Shown: positions 1 through 9,817, counted from the first letter of the stretch. The stretch is 64,000 nucleotides of DNA from Aeromicrobium wangtongii (GCF_024584515.1 NZ_CP102173.1:2976001-3040000); one strand, 5' to 3'. The notes: generated by a model from the sequence alone, not told the origin. Made by a program: numbers and translations.

Positions 1-40
1 GTCTTTCATGGCTGGGCGCTCCCGCGTCCACAGACCGTCG

Positions 41-538
41 TCAGCGGGCCGGGCGTGTCAGCCAGTCCTGCAGCAGCGGCGCGAGCCGATCGGGGCGACG
101 GCAGTAGATCACGGCGTACCGGCCGGTGCCGGCCTCACGCAGCACGACCCCGCGCAGACCGAGCGTCCGCCCGTGACTGCCGCCCACGACTCGCACGTTC
201 TCCCCGGCCGGGGTCGGGAACGGCCCGTCGGCCATGGCCCACTGGCGATCGGACAGCACCGTCATGGGCTGGGCGCCGAACCCGGCGTCGAAGTCGTCCG
301 GGGACAACCGCTCCCGCCCGACGACGAGCCGCTCGGAGGTCAGCTCCAGGCCACCGTAGAAGGCCACCGACCACACCGTGATCCCCACGATGAGCACGAA
401 GATCGACGCCAGCACGCCCCACCCCTGCAGCCCGAAGCCCGAGGCGACGTCGGCGATCGCCAGCGCCAGGCCGACCGCGATGACCACCTTCCCGATCCGG
501 CGCGGGGCCCCCAGCTCGGAGTGGACGGTGGTCGGCAC
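41..538 (-). CDS. Small two-TM membrane protein, DUF3093-like topology
   Basis: 165 aa. Two hydrophobic segments at about residues 16-35 and 40-62 are followed by a soluble domain of about 100 aa that ends in a conserved-looking 'CRRPDRLAPLL' stretch. This layout (two helices, then a cytosolic PH-like domain ending in an 'RRPD.L' motif) resembles actinobacterial DUF3093/PH-like membrane proteins, but I cannot confirm the family. It lies 9 nt downstream of purH on the same strand and is probably the last gene of the perM-purN-purH unit. Function unknown; nothing catalytic is visible. Confidence 0.7.
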   Translation of the reverse strand: MPTTVHSELGAPRRIGKVVIAVGLALAIADVASGFGLQGWGVLASIFVLIVGITVWSVAFYGGLELTSERLVVGRERLSPDDFDAGFGAQPMTVLSDRQWAMADGPFPTPAGENVRVVGGSHGRTLGLRGVVLREAGTGRYAVIYCRRPDRLAPLLQDWLTRPAR

Positions 539-547
539 GGCCGCAGC

Positions 548-2113
548 CTAGTGGAAGAAGTGCCGCGTGCCGGTGAAGTACATCGTCACGCCGGCCGCCT
601 TCGCCGCCTCGATCGACTCCTCGTCACGCACCGAGCCACCGGGCTGGACGACTGCCTTGACCCCGGCGTCCAGCAGCACCTGCAGGCCGTCGGAGAACGG
701 GAAGAAGGCGTCGGAGGCCGCGACGGCACCCGTCACCCGCTCGGCGCCGGCCCGCTCGACCGCGAGACGGCAGGAGTCGACCCGGTTGACCTGGCCCATG
801 CCGACGCCCACCGAGGCGCCGTCCTTGGCCAGCAGGATCGCATTGGACTTGACCGCCCGGCACGCGGTCCAGGCGAACTGCAGGTCCGCGAGGGTCGCCT
901 CGTCGGCCGGCTCACCGGCGGCAAGCGTCCACGCGGACGGCGCATCGCCCTCGGCATCCACGTGATCGCGGAACTGCATCACGGCGCCGCCGCTGATCTG
1001 GCGGTACTCCCCCGTCGTGGTGTCGTCACCGGCGCAGCGCAGGATGCGGATGTTCTTCTTGCCCTGCAGCACCTCGACGGCGCCGGGCTCGTAGTCGGGC
1101 GCGACGATGACCTCGGTGAACACCTCGGCGACCTGCTCGGCCATCGCGACGCTCACCGGTCGGTTGGTCGCGATGACTCCACCGAAGGCCGAGACGGGGT
1201 CGCAGGCGTGCGCGCGAGCGTGCGCCTCGGCGACATCGGCGCCGACCGCGATGCCGCACGGGTTGGCGTGCTTGATGATCGCGACGGCCGGCTCGTCGAA
1301 GTCGTACGCGGCACGGCGGGCCGCATCGGTATCGACGTAGTTGTTGTACGACATCTCCTTGCCGTGCAGCTGCTCGGCCTCGGCCAGCCCACCGGTGCCG
1401 TCGGTGTACAGCGCAGCCGGCTGGTGGGGGTTCTCGCCGTAGCGCAGCACCGCGGACTTGGTCCACGCCTCCGCGGCGAAGTCGGGCCAGCCGTCCTCGG
1501 ACGGGGCGTAGGAGCTGGCGAACCACGACGCCACCGAGACGTCGTACGCCGCGGTGTGGGCGAACGCCTGGGCGGCGAGCCGCTTGCGCTGCTCGAGGGT
1601 GAAGCCGCCGGCCGCGATCGCGGCGCGGACGTCGTCGTACGCCGAGGGCGAGACGACCACGGCGACGCTCGGGTGGTTCTTGGCGGCAGCGCGGACCATC
1701 GACGGACCGCCGATGTCGATCTGCTCGACGCACTCGTCGGGCGACGCGCCCGAGGCGACCGTCTCGCGGAACGGGTACAGGTTGACGATGACCAGGTCGA
1801 AGGGCTCGATCTCGAGCTCCGCGAGCTGCTCGACGTGCGAGTCCAGACGCAGATCGGCCAGGATGCCGGCGTGGACGCGCGGGTGCAGCGTCTTGACTCG
1901 GCCGTCCAGGCACTCGGGGAAGCCGGTGAGCTCCTCGACGGGGGTCACCGGGACGCCCGCCGCCTCGATGGTCTTGGCGGTCGAGCCGGTCGACACGATC
2001 GAGACGCCCGCGGCGTGCAGGTCGCGGGCGAGCTCCTCGAGGCCGGTCTTGTCGTAGACCGAGACGAGGGCGCGCTTGAGCGGGCGGGTCGAGGATTCAG
2101 GACTGCTGGTCAT
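548..2113 (-). CDS. purH: Bifunctional AICAR transformylase / IMP cyclohydrolase
   Basis: 521 aa, the normal PurH length. It catalyses the last two steps of de novo IMP synthesis: formyl transfer from 10-formyl-THF to AICAR, then ring closure. The N-terminal cyclohydrolase (MGS-like) domain spans about residues 10-150, starting '[16 protein letters not shown]', and the AICARFT domain follows with the signature '[12 protein letters not shown]' and a typical C-terminal 'GTRHFFH'. A GGAG ribosome site lies 8 nt before the ATG, and the start overlaps the purN stop as ATGA, so the two are translationally coupled. Cytosolic; the neighbour purN acts two steps earlier in the pathway. Confidence 0.97.
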   Translation of the reverse strand: MTSSPESSTRPLKRALVSVYDKTGLEELARDLHAAGVSIVSTGSTAKTIEAAGVPVTPVEELTGFPECLDGRVKTLHPRVHAGILADLRLDSHVEQLAELEIEPFDLVIVNLYPFRETVASGASPDECVEQIDIGGPSMVRAAAKNHPSVAVVVSPSAYDDVRAAIAAGGFTLEQRKRLAAQAFAHTAAYDVSVASWFASSYAPSEDGWPDFAAEAWTKSAVLRYGENPHQPAALYTDGTGGLAEAEQLHGKEMSYNNYVDTDAARRAAYDFDEPAVAIIKHANPCGIAVGADVAEAHARAHACDPVSAFGGVIATNRPVSVAMAEQVAEVFTEVIVAPDYEPGAVEVLQGKKNIRILRCAGDDTTTGEYRQISGGAVMQFRDHVDAEGDAPSAWTLAAGEPADEATLADLQFAWTACRAVKSNAILLAKDGASVGVGMGQVNRVDSCRLAVERAGAERVTGAVAASDAFFPFSDGLQVLLDAGVKAVVQPGGSVRDEESIEAAKAAGVTMYFTGTRHFFH

Positions 2114-2745
2114 GTGTGATCTCCTGCGAGCCGTACGGCCCGGTCATCGATGTGGAAGCCGTGGCGGGCCAGCTTGCCGACCCAGTCGACCAGCATGGCG
2201 CGCTCGCTGGTCTTGATCCGTTCGTGCAGCGAGCTCTCGTCGTCGCCGTCGAGCACCGGCACCGCGACCTGGGCCACGATCGGGCCGGTGTCGACACCCT
2301 CGTCGACGACGAACAGCGTCGCACCGGTGATCTTGACGCCGTACGCGAGCGCGTCGCGTGGGCCGTGCATCCCGGGGAAGGCCGGTGACAGGGCCGGGTG
2401 CGTGTTGAGCGTCCGACCGCCGAACAGCCCCAGGAAGGCGGGCCCGGTCAGCTTCATGAAGCCGGCCAGCACGACCAGGTCGGGATCGTAGGACGCGACC
2501 GTGTCGGCCAACGCGACGTCCCAGGCCGCCCGGTCGTCGAACTGCGACGTGCGCAGCACGAAGGTCTCGATCCCGTGACGCTCGGCGCGGGCCAGCCCTT
2601 CGATGCCGTCACGGTCGGCGCCGACTGCGACGATCTCGGCGCCGTAGTCAGGCTCCGCCGACGCGTCGATCAGCGCCTGGAGATTGGTGCCGCTTCCAGA
2701 GACGAGGACCACCAGGCGCGCTGGTGTCCGAGGGGCGGGGGGCAC
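2110..2745 (-). CDS. purN: Phosphoribosylglycinamide formyltransferase
   Basis: About 211 aa. It transfers formyl from 10-formyl-THF to GAR, the third step of purine synthesis. The N-terminal '[17 protein letters not shown]' and the later '[15 protein letters not shown]' (His of the N-H-D catalytic set) and '[10 protein letters not shown]' (Asp) are PurN signatures. The open frame continues upstream to 2871, but that part is the out-of-frame end of the perM-like gene. GTG codons at 2745 and 2754 are the best starts and neither has a strong Shine-Dalgarno. Either choice overlaps the upstream gene by about 100 nt, so translation is probably coupled. The stop overlaps the purH start. Confidence 0.95.
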   Translation of the reverse strand: MPPAPRTPARLVVLVSGSGTNLQALIDASAEPDYGAEIVAVGADRDGIEGLARAERHGIETFVLRTSQFDDRAAWDVALADTVASYDPDLVVLAGFMKLTGPAFLGLFGGRTLNTHPALSPAFPGMHGPRDALAYGVKITGATLFVVDEGVDTGPIVAQVAVPVLDGDDESSLHERIKTSERAMLVDWVGKLARHGFHIDDRAVRLAGDHT

Positions 2746-3862
2746 GAAGACCACGATAGTGGGCCAGGGCCGCACCGAGCGCGCCGCCCAGTGCCATGAC
2801 CGGGACGGCGACCAGCAGGGGGGTGAACATCGGCGGCCCGGCGTCCGCCAGCCGGCCCGGGCCGACCGCACCGCCGGACATCCCGACCAGGACGCCGAGG
2901 ACGAGCCCCGCCACCGCTCCGGCGGCCGCGCCGAGGGCCAGCCGCGGCACCAGGTCGGTGCGTCCGCCCGGGTCGACCCGCCATCCGCTGAGCATCCCGC
3001 CCAGCAGCGGCACCAGCCCCAGGACGAACACCCAGCCCGGGAACGTCCCCGGTGTCGGCAGCGCCGCGAGCAGCGGGAAGCCGGGGACCTGGCCGAGCTG
3101 CGAGCCGGTCAGGTCGACGGACGTGCCCGTGCCGATCGCGAAGCCGGGGCCGAGCAGTGCCGAGGCGGTCCACAGGACGAGCGTCGGCACCGCGAGCACC
3201 GAGCCGGCCGCGAGCGCCACGCCACCGCCCACGCCCGGGTCCAGCAGGGCCCACAGATCGCCCGCCCGCTGGACGTGGGTCACCAGCAGCACCGCCACGA
3301 TCGCGGCGGCAGCACCCAGCACCGCCAGCACCCCCGGGACCGCGGCGCGCACCGCCGCTCGGACGTCCGGGACCGCCGTGAACCACCAGCGGTCGGCGTC
3401 ACCGTGTCGCCGCACCGATCCCCACACGGCCCCGAGCCCGCCCACGACGAAGGCGCCGAAGGCGGCCCGGACGACCGAGGTGTCCACGTCGCCGACATTC
3501 GTCGCGGCGGATGCGATCGCCGCGATCGTCCCGTAGGCGCCCGCTGCCGTCGCGGCGAAGGCAGCCAGCTCCACCAAGGGATCGGCCACGACCCACACGG
3601 CGGCCTGGGCGACCAGCGCGATGCACAGCAGGGTGGCGCCGATCGGGACGACGCCGATCGACACGGGACCCGCGTCGATCCCGGCGCCGAGGGCCACGAG
3701 CCAGGTGCGGATCGTGGTGCGTGCCAGGGACCCGGCGGACAGCCCGGAGGCGCCCTGGGCGATCACCACGAAGACGGCCGCGACCGCCCACGACACGATC
3801 GTGGCGACGATCGCGGTCAGGAAGGCCGGCCGGAGGTATGGGGTCTCTACGGGCGCAGGCAC
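2648..3862 (-). CDS. perM: PerM-like (DUF6350) integral membrane protein
   Basis: 404 aa polytopic membrane protein with about nine to ten hydrophobic helices separated by Ala/Gly/Pro-rich loops and an Arg-rich C-terminal tail. The family (DUF6350) includes M. tuberculosis PerM, which supports cell division by stabilising FtsB; Rv0955-purN-purH has the same order as here, which is the main basis for the name. The GTG start at 3862 has a good AGGGAGG site 8 nt upstream. The last 33 codons overlap purN in another frame and read as a low-complexity tail, so the true functional C-terminus may lie near residue 370. It is divergent from the sigma-sensor gene, sharing a 68-nt promoter region. Confidence 0.85.
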   Translation of the reverse strand: MPAPVETPYLRPAFLTAIVATIVSWAVAAVFVVIAQGASGLSAGSLARTTIRTWLVALGAGIDAGPVSIGVVPIGATLLCIALVAQAAVWVVADPLVELAAFAATAAGAYGTIAAIASAATNVGDVDTSVVRAAFGAFVVGGLGAVWGSVRRHGDADRWWFTAVPDVRAAVRAAVPGVLAVLGAAAAIVAVLLVTHVQRAGDLWALLDPGVGGGVALAAGSVLAVPTLVLWTASALLGPGFAIGTGTSVDLTGSQLGQVPGFPLLAALPTPGTFPGWVFVLGLVPLLGGMLSGWRVDPGGRTDLVPRLALGAAAGAVAGLVLGVLVGMSGGAVGPGRLADAGPPMFTPLLVAVPVMALGGALGAALAHYRGLRAPRPSDTSAPGGPRLWKRHQSPGADRRVGGA

Positions 3863-3930
3863 CGCTTTATCCTCCCTGTAAAGTTGCCGCGTTGCACACA
3901 GGCACGCCGGAGCCCCGAGGAGGCTGATTC

Positions 3931-5742
3931 ATGACTCGCGTCGACGAGTTCAACAGCTTCTACTCGTCGACTTTCACGGGCGTGACCCGCGTCACCTATG
4001 CCTTGTGCGGCGACCGGCAGGTGGCCTTCGAGTCCACCGTCGACGCCTATCGGCGGGCCTGGCGTGACTGGTCCAAGATACGCGATCGCAATCCGCTGTC
4101 CTACGTCCGCAACGAGGCATGGAAGATCACCGCGCTGAACCGCGGCAGCCATCCCCTGCGTCGCCGCCAGGAGGGCGACAGCGACACCGAGCTACTCGCG
4201 GCGCTGCAGGACCTGTCCGCCGACGACCGGCGACTCATCGTGCTGATGACTCTGGGCCACAGCGATCTGGAGGAGGCGTCCAGGGAGGTCGGGCAGCCGG
4301 CCGAGGAGGGCATCGAGAACGTCACGACGGCGCTCGCCCAGCTCGAGACGGCGCTCGGCGAGAGCATCGACGCGATCGAGCGGCGCATGCACGGGCTCGC
4401 CTCGGCGACCGATTCCTTCGAGGTGCCCCCGGCAGCCGATGTGCGATCGGCCGCCCGGCGCGGCCGTCGGCGCAACACCGTCCTGCTCGTCCTGGCATCC
4501 GTGGCCCTCATCGTGGGTGGCGGGTTCGTCGCGACCGACGGCGATGCCCTGGCCACCAGCTCGGACCTCCCCCGCCGCGAGAAGATCGGCGCCGAGAGCC
4601 CCGATGTCGTGCTGGACGCCCACAAGATCGACGCCGGCAACCTGCTGTCCGCCGGCCAGCTCGAGCCCTTGAGCCCGGGCACCACGTGGACGGTGGAGGG
4701 CACCGACGAGAACGTCGCGAACACCACGCCGTACGCGACCTGCCCGGTCAAGCGGTTCGCCGACAAGGATCCGCTCAAGGTCTTCGTCCGGACATTCACC
4801 GACAGCGGACCCGGCAACGCCCGGGTCGCCCAGTCGATCGAGGTCTCGCGCAGCGACCGCATCGCCACCCGGGCCTACAAGCGCCTCGTCCAGTGGTACT
4901 CCGACTGCGAGCACCCGCGCGTGCAGCTCGTCGCGGCCTACACCGTCAAGCGTCCCTTCGGTGACTTCACGATCCTGTCCCTGCGCTCGCACCGGTCGCC
5001 CGAGCGCACGTTCACGGTCGGCTTCAGCCACTCCGGCACGATCACCAGCACGCTGGTGCACGAGGTCGACGGCGCGCAGGGCCCCAGCATCGAGGCCTTC
5101 GCGCAGACCCTGAACGAGTCCGTGGCCAAGGTGTGCAAGGACAGCGGCGGCGAGTGCTCCAAGCAGATCGAGGTCGTGCAGACCGATCCGCCGCCGACGT
5201 CCGATGCCCCCTCCTTCCTGGGCATCGTCGACCTGCCACCGGTCGCCGACATCAACAGCGTGTGGGCCTCGGCGCCCTTCTCCGCGCAGACCAATCCCGC
5301 GGCGACCCAGTGCGACAAGGCCACCTACACCAGCAAGTCGATCCGCTCGGCGAGCTCGCGCGTCTACGTCCTGTACCAGGCCGAAGGGCTGCCGCAGGAG
5401 TTCGGCATCGCCGAGACGGTCGCGCGGTTCACGTCGACCCGCAAGGCCAAGACCTTCGTCAAGAAGGTCTCCTCGCGGATCAACAACTGCCGTGACGACA
5501 TCTTGTCGGCCAAGGTCGACCAGGAGCGCAAGGTCAAGGTGCCCGGCGCCTCCGGCACCGCCTGGCGGGTCGGCTTCGAGGTCGCCGACGGCAAGAAGGT
5601 CTACTACCGCACAGCCATCGTCCGCCGGGGCGCCGATGTCGCGCAGCTGACCTTCACCCCCGCCGGCGAGTACGACATCAACCAGAGCGAGTTCACCGCG
5701 ATCGCCCGGCGCGCAGCCACCCGCCTGCAGTACGCCGAGTAG
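3931..5742 (+). CDS. ECF-sigma-like domain fused to TM helix and duplicated extracytoplasmic sensor
   Basis: 603 aa. Residues 5-78 resemble ECF sigma region 2 (FNSFY...F..V.R..YA..GD, then RAW.DW..I and P..YV...A). Residues 86-143 resemble region 4 (AL.DLS..DRRLIVL...GHS..EEA...G). A basic stretch (RRGRRR, about 177-181) precedes one TM helix at 183-201, which leaves the C-terminal 400 aa outside. That part contains two similar segments of about 160 aa (roughly 235-400 and 430-603), each with spaced Cys and a 'W..C' pattern, reminiscent of PknH-type extracellular sensor domains. A GAGGAGG site precedes the ATG. The likely role is a membrane-tethered transcription regulator responding to an envelope signal; this is an inference. 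The region-4 helix-turn-helix is weak, so it may no longer bind DNA. Confidence 0.8.
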   Translation: MTRVDEFNSFYSSTFTGVTRVTYALCGDRQVAFESTVDAYRRAWRDWSKIRDRNPLSYVRNEAWKITALNRGSHPLRRRQEGDSDTELLAALQDLSADDRRLIVLMTLGHSDLEEASREVGQPAEEGIENVTTALAQLETALGESIDAIERRMHGLASATDSFEVPPAADVRSAARRGRRRNTVLLVLASVALIVGGGFVATDGDALATSSDLPRREKIGAESPDVVLDAHKIDAGNLLSAGQLEPLSPGTTWTVEGTDENVANTTPYATCPVKRFADKDPLKVFVRTFTDSGPGNARVAQSIEVSRSDRIATRAYKRLVQWYSDCEHPRVQLVAAYTVKRPFGDFTILSLRSHRSPERTFTVGFSHSGTITSTLVHEVDGAQGPSIEAFAQTLNESVAKVCKDSGGECSKQIEVVQTDPPPTSDAPSFLGIVDLPPVADINSVWASAPFSAQTNPAATQCDKATYTSKSIRSASSRVYVLYQAEGLPQEFGIAETVARFTSTRKAKTFVKKVSSRINNCRDDILSAKVDQERKVKVPGASGTAWRVGFEVADGKKVYYRTAIVRRGADVAQLTFTPAGEYDINQSEFTAIARRAATRLQYAE

Positions 5743-7257
5743 TCAGCCGAGCCCGCCGCTGAGGCGTCCGTGCCGCTCGGCGCTGGCGTCATCGAGCCCG
5801 ATGATGTCCACGGTCTTGCCCTTGCGGTGGTACTTCGTCTCGATCGCGTCCAGCGAGGCGACGGTGGATGCGTCCCAGATGTGCGCGGCCGACAGGTCGA
5901 TCACGACGTGGTCGGGGTCGTCGGCGTACTCGAACTGCGTGTACAGGTCGTTGCTGGAGGCGAAGAACAGCTCACCCGTCACGGTGTACACCGCCTGGCG
6001 GGTGCCGTCGGCCGCCTCGACGACGGCGCGGCGGGTCTGCGTCAGGTGCGCGACGCGGCGCGCGAACAGGGTCATCGCGACCAGGACGCCCACCACGACG
6101 CCGATGGCCAGGTTGCGCGTCAGCACCGTGACCACGACGGTGGCCAGCATCACCGCCGTCTCGCTCCTGGGCATCCGGCGCAGCGTCGCGGGACGGATGG
6201 AGTGCCAGTCGAACGTCGCGACCGACACCATGACCATGACCGCCACCAGCGCCGCCATGGGGATCAGCGCGACGACGTCGCCGAACCCGACGCACAGGAT
6301 CAGCAGGAGCACGCCGGCCAGGAATGTCGAGATGCGGGTCCGGGCCCCGGAGACCTTCACGTTGATCATCGTCTGGCCGATCATGGCGCAGCCGCCCATG
6401 CCACCGAAGAAGCCGGTCACGACATTGGCGACGCCCTGCCCCCACGCCTCGCGGGTCTTGTCCGACCGGGTGTCGGTGATGTCGTCCACGAGCTTGGCGG
6501 TCAGCAGCGACTCCAGGAGGCCCACGAGCGCCATCCCCAGCGCATAGGGCGCGATGATCTTCAGGGTCTCCGCCGTGAACGGCATGTCCGGCACGAACCA
6601 GGACGGGAGGCTGTCGGGCAGGTCGCCCTGGTCGCCGACGTCCGGGACGTTGATGGCCCCGATGACCGTGAACGCCGTCAGCGCGACGATCGCGACCAGG
6701 GGGGCCGGGATGACGTCGTTGATGCGAGGGAAGCCGGCGATGATCGCGATGGCCACCGCGGTCATCGGGTACACCGCCCACGGCACGTCGATCAGGTGGT
6801 CGATCTGCGTCTCGACGATCAAGATGGCCAGCGCGTTGACGAAGCCGACCATGACCGATCGCGGGATGAACCGCATCAGCTTGGCGACGCCGGCCAGTGC
6901 CAGCAGGATCTGGATCAGCCCGCCGAGCAGGACCGTCGCGATCAAGAAGTCATAGCCGTGCTCACGCATGACCGGGGCGATGACCAGCGCCACTGCTCCC
7001 GTGGCGGCCGAGATCATCGCCGGGCGTCCGCCGACGAAGGAGATCGCCACCGCCATCGTGAACGATGCGAACAGGCCGATGCGGGGGTCCACCCCGGCGA
7101 TGATCGAGAACGAGATCGCCTCGGGTATCAGGGCCAGTGCGACCACCAGGCCGGCGAGCACCTCGGTGCGCAGCAGCTTCGGGGAACGCAGCGCCAGCCG
7201 GACCGTGGGTTCCGGCGTGTCGTGGTCGTGGGCCGGCGCGGGCACGGAGGAGGTCAA
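5743..7257 (-). CDS. SulP-family anion permease with STAS domain
   Basis: About 504 aa. Membrane transporter for inorganic anions (sulfate, bicarbonate or similar; the substrate is not readable). The core has about 10-12 helices with the SulP signatures 'GLVVALALIPEAISFSIIAG' near the N-terminus and 'GFFGGMGGCAMIGQTM' in the middle. A C-terminal STAS domain covers the last 100 residues ('HVVIDLSAAHIWDASTVASLD'). The frame stays open to a GTG at 7317, but that lies only 3 nt beyond the sucD terminator hairpin. The TTG at 7257, with GGAG 9 nt upstream, gives a normal N-terminus. Its stop abuts the convergent sigma-sensor gene with no spacer. Confidence 0.9.
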   Translation of the reverse strand: MTSSVPAPAHDHDTPEPTVRLALRSPKLLRTEVLAGLVVALALIPEAISFSIIAGVDPRIGLFASFTMAVAISFVGGRPAMISAATGAVALVIAPVMREHGYDFLIATVLLGGLIQILLALAGVAKLMRFIPRSVMVGFVNALAILIVETQIDHLIDVPWAVYPMTAVAIAIIAGFPRINDVIPAPLVAIVALTAFTVIGAINVPDVGDQGDLPDSLPSWFVPDMPFTAETLKIIAPYALGMALVGLLESLLTAKLVDDITDTRSDKTREAWGQGVANVVTGFFGGMGGCAMIGQTMINVKVSGARTRISTFLAGVLLLILCVGFGDVVALIPMAALVAVMVMVSVATFDWHSIRPATLRRMPRSETAVMLATVVVTVLTRNLAIGVVVGVLVAMTLFARRVAHLTQTRRAVVEAADGTRQAVYTVTGELFFASSNDLYTQFEYADDPDHVVIDLSAAHIWDASTVASLDAIETKYHRKGKTVDIIGLDDASAERHGRLSGGLG

Positions 7258-7320
7258 GGAATTGTGCTCCAGACTGGGAGGTGACGGTGGGGCGCACCGA
7301 CGCGGGTTGCTGAACACGAC

Positions 7321-7351
7321 GAAGCCCCCACCGCAGCGCGATGGGGGCTTC
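7321..7351 (-). terminator. Terminator of sucCD
   Basis: A perfect 10-bp stem (7321-7330 with 7342-7351, GAAGCCCCCA / TGGGGGCTTC) with an 11-nt loop sits 14 nt downstream of the sucD stop. There is no long T-run, as is common in high-GC actinobacteria. Confidence 0.8.
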
Positions 7352-7365
7352 GGACCGAACCGGAC

Positions 7366-8262
7366 CTACAGGTTCTTGAGGATCTCGCGCATCAGCTCGG
7401 CGGTCTCGGACGGCGTCTTGCCGACCTTGACGCCCGCAGCCTCGAGGGCTTCCTTCTTGCCCTGCGCGGTGCCCGCACCGTCGGAGACGATGGCGCCGGC
7501 GTGGCCCATGGTCTTGCCCTCGGGAGCGGTGAAGCCGGCCACGTAGCCGACGACCGGCTTGGTGACGTGCTCCTTGATGTAGGCGGCAGCCTTCTCCTCG
7601 GCGTCTCCACCGATCTCGCCGATCATGACGATCGCCTTGGTGTCGGGGTCAGCCTCGAACGCCTCGAGGGCGTCGATGTGCGTCGTGCCGATGATCGGGT
7701 CGCCGCCGATGCCGATGGCGGTCGAGAAGCCGAAGTCACGCAGCTCGAACATCATCTGGTAGGTCAGCGTGCCCGACTTGGAGACGAGGCCGATGGGGCC
7801 CGTGCCGGCGATGTTGGCCGGCGTGATGCCCGCGAGCGCCTCGCCCGGCGTGATGATGCCGGGGCAGTTCGGGCCGATGATGCGCGTCTTCTTGCCCTGG
7901 GCGTAGGCCCAGAACTCGGCGCTGTCCTGGACCGGCACGCCCTCGGTGATGATGACCAGCAGGCCGATCTCGGCGTCGATGGCCTCGACGACGGCGTCCT
8001 TGGTGAACGCCGGCGGGACGAAGGCGACCGACACGTCGGCGCCCGTCTTCTCGATGGCCTCGGCGACCGAGCCGAACACGGGAAGCTCGACGGTGTTGCC
8101 GTCGGCGTCCTTGTGCTCGACCGTCGTGCCGGCCTTGCGGGCGTTGACGCCGCCGACGACCTGCGTGCCGGCAGCCAGCATGCGGGCGGTGTGCTTGGAA
8201 CCCTCACCGCCGGTGATGCCCTGAACGATGACCTTGGAGTCCTTGGTCAGAAAAATAGCCAT
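7366..8262 (-). CDS. sucD: Succinyl-CoA synthetase alpha subunit
   Basis: 298 aa, normal length. With SucC it interconverts succinyl-CoA and succinate in the TCA cycle, making ATP or GTP. The N-terminal CoA-binding Rossmann domain has '[16 protein letters not shown]'. The ligase domain carries '[14 protein letters not shown]', '[10 protein letters not shown]' and the phosphohistidine loop '[11 protein letters not shown]'. It follows sucC by 9 nt on the same strand, so they form one transcript ended by the hairpin at 7321-7351. The sucC-sucD pair downstream of pcrA and the M23 peptidase repeats the mycobacterial order. Confidence 0.97.
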   Translation of the reverse strand: MAIFLTKDSKVIVQGITGGEGSKHTARMLAAGTQVVGGVNARKAGTTVEHKDADGNTVELPVFGSVAEAIEKTGADVSVAFVPPAFTKDAVVEAIDAEIGLLVIITEGVPVQDSAEFWAYAQGKKTRIIGPNCPGIITPGEALAGITPANIAGTGPIGLVSKSGTLTYQMMFELRDFGFSTAIGIGGDPIIGTTHIDALEAFEADPDTKAIVMIGEIGGDAEEKAAAYIKEHVTKPVVGYVAGFTAPEGKTMGHAGAIVSDGAGTAQGKKEALEAAGVKVGKTPSETAELMREILKNL

Positions 8263-8271
8263 GTCTGTCCC

Positions 8272-9438
8272 TTAGCCGTTCGCCAGTTCGGCGGCCTTGT
8301 CGGCCGCACCGTCCATCGTGTCCACCTGGGTGACGAGCGGGTGGTTGAGCTCGTTGAGGATCGCACGACCCTCCTCGACGTTGTTGCCGTCGAGGCGGAC
8401 GACCAGCGGCTTGGAGGCCTCGTCACCGAGGAGCTCGAGAGCGCCCTTGATGCCGTTGGCGACCGCGTCGCACGACGTGATGCCGCCGAAGACGTTCACG
8501 AAGACGCTCTTGACTTGCGGATCGTTCAAGATGACGTCCAGGCCGTTGGCCATGACCTCGGCCGACGCTCCGCCGCCGATGTCCAGGAAGTTCGCGGGCT
8601 TGACGTTGCCGTGCTTCTCGCCGGCGTACGCGACGACGTCGAGGGTGCTCATGACGAGTCCCGCGCCGTTGCCGATGATGCCGACCTGGCCGTCGAGCTT
8701 GACGTAGTTCAGGCCCTTGGCCTTCGCCTTGGCCTCGAGCGGGTCAGCCTCTTCGTGGATGACGAACTCTTCGTGCTCGGGGTGACGCACCTCGGAAGCG
8801 TTCTCGTCCAGCGAGACCTTGCCGTCGAGCGCCTCGAGCTTGTCGCCCTCGAGGCGAGCCAGCGGGTTGACCTCGACGAGCGTGGCGTCCTCCTCGACGA
8901 AGACCTTCCACAGCGACTGGACCATGGCCACGGCCTGGTCGGCGAGCTCGGCGGGGAACTTGGCCTCCTCGACGATCGCGCGGGCCTTGGCCTCGTCGAC
9001 ACCGGTGCCGGCGTCGATCGGGATCTGGCGCACGGCCTCGGGGTTGGTCTTGGCGACCTCCTCGATCTCCACACCACCCTCGACGCTGGCGATGCACAGG
9101 TAGCTGCGGTTGGAGCGGTCCAGCAGGAACGAGAAGTAGTACTCCTCGACCGGCGGGGTCGCGGGGGTGACGAGCACCCGGTTGACCGTCAGGCCCTTGA
9201 TCTCCATGCCCAGGATGTTCGACGCGTGCTCGAAGGCGTCCTCGGGGGTCTTGGCGATCTTGACGCCGCCGGCCTTGCCGCGGCCGCCGGCCTTGACCTG
9301 CGCCTTGATGACGGTGACGCCACCCAGCTGCTCGGCTGCGGCCTTCGCCTCATCGGCGGTCTGGACGACAACGCCCAGCGTCGTTGCGACGCCATGCTTG
9401 GCGAAGAGTTCCTTCGCCTGATATTCCATCAAATCCAC
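8272..9438 (-). CDS. sucC: ADP-forming succinyl-CoA synthetase beta subunit
   Basis: 388 aa from the GTG at 9438, which gives the family N-terminus '[17 protein letters not shown]'; the frame is open to 9498 but those 20 residues are not conserved. ATP-grasp domain (residues about 1-240, '[17 protein letters not shown]') followed by the ligase domain with 'FLDIGGGAS', '[10 protein letters not shown]' and '[11 protein letters not shown]'. A GAGG lies 12 nt before the GTG. The upstream region (9480-9550) has a TTAAC direct repeat spaced 11 nt but no clear consensus promoter. Operon with sucD. Confidence 0.96.
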   Translation of the reverse strand: MDLMEYQAKELFAKHGVATTLGVVVQTADEAKAAAEQLGGVTVIKAQVKAGGRGKAGGVKIAKTPEDAFEHASNILGMEIKGLTVNRVLVTPATPPVEEYYFSFLLDRSNRSYLCIASVEGGVEIEEVAKTNPEAVRQIPIDAGTGVDEAKARAIVEEAKFPAELADQAVAMVQSLWKVFVEEDATLVEVNPLARLEGDKLEALDGKVSLDENASEVRHPEHEEFVIHEEADPLEAKAKAKGLNYVKLDGQVGIIGNGAGLVMSTLDVVAYAGEKHGNVKPANFLDIGGGASAEVMANGLDVILNDPQVKSVFVNVFGGITSCDAVANGIKGALELLGDEASKPLVVRLDGNNVEEGRAILNELNHPLVTQVDTMDGAADKAAELANG

Positions 9439-9553
9439 GGTGGTGTCCGTCCTCAGTTGGAGTTCCGCTTTACCCACGGGCCGCCGATGGGCCGCCACAC
9501 GTGAGCCTTGGCGACTCTATCCGTTAATTCTGGGTTAAGACGCGTTGCTTACG

Positions 9554-9817
9554 TCACACCAAGTGTTCCACCGTTATGTCTGGTGCGCCCAGCTCGGCAC
9601 AGACCGCGGCGATGCGCCCCAGCGCGGTCACGTCGGCCGCGGTGTCGACGAGGATGCGCACCGCGTCCTCGGCGACCGCCGTCCGTCCGAGGTGCTCCGG
9701 TGTCTGGTGCCCACCGACGAAGACGATCTCGTGCCCCTCGTCCAGGAGCCGCCGGGCGGCTGAACGGGCTGCTGCGTCATCGCCGGTCGCGCCCACGATG
9801 ATGCGTTCGATCGTCAT
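9554..9817 (-). CDS. Degenerate B12-binding-domain-like small protein
   Basis: About 87 aa from the ATG at 9817 (the frame continues to 9835). The pattern 'RIIVGATGDD...ARRLLDEGHEIVFVGGHQTPE....AV.EDA' follows the C-terminal cobalamin-binding domain of methylmalonyl-CoA mutase: first strand, helix, 'G-[LF]-HQTPE', then 'A..EDV'. The DxHxxG motif that supplies the axial histidine is missing (GDDAAA occupies that place) and the protein is about 40 residues shorter than the domain. It probably does not bind B12 in the base-off/His-on mode. It lies between sucC and the M23 gene; no partner mutase is in the window. Confidence 0.6.
   Translation of the reverse strand: MTIERIIVGATGDDAAARSAARRLLDEGHEIVFVGGHQTPEHLGRTAVAEDAVRILVDTAADVTALGRIAAVCAELGAPDITVEHLV

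Noticed and set aside
7258-7317. N-terminal extension of the SulP protein to the GTG at 7317
   Set aside because: That start lies 3 nt after the sucD terminator hairpin and adds 20 non-conserved residues; the TTG at 7257 with GGAG is more plausible.
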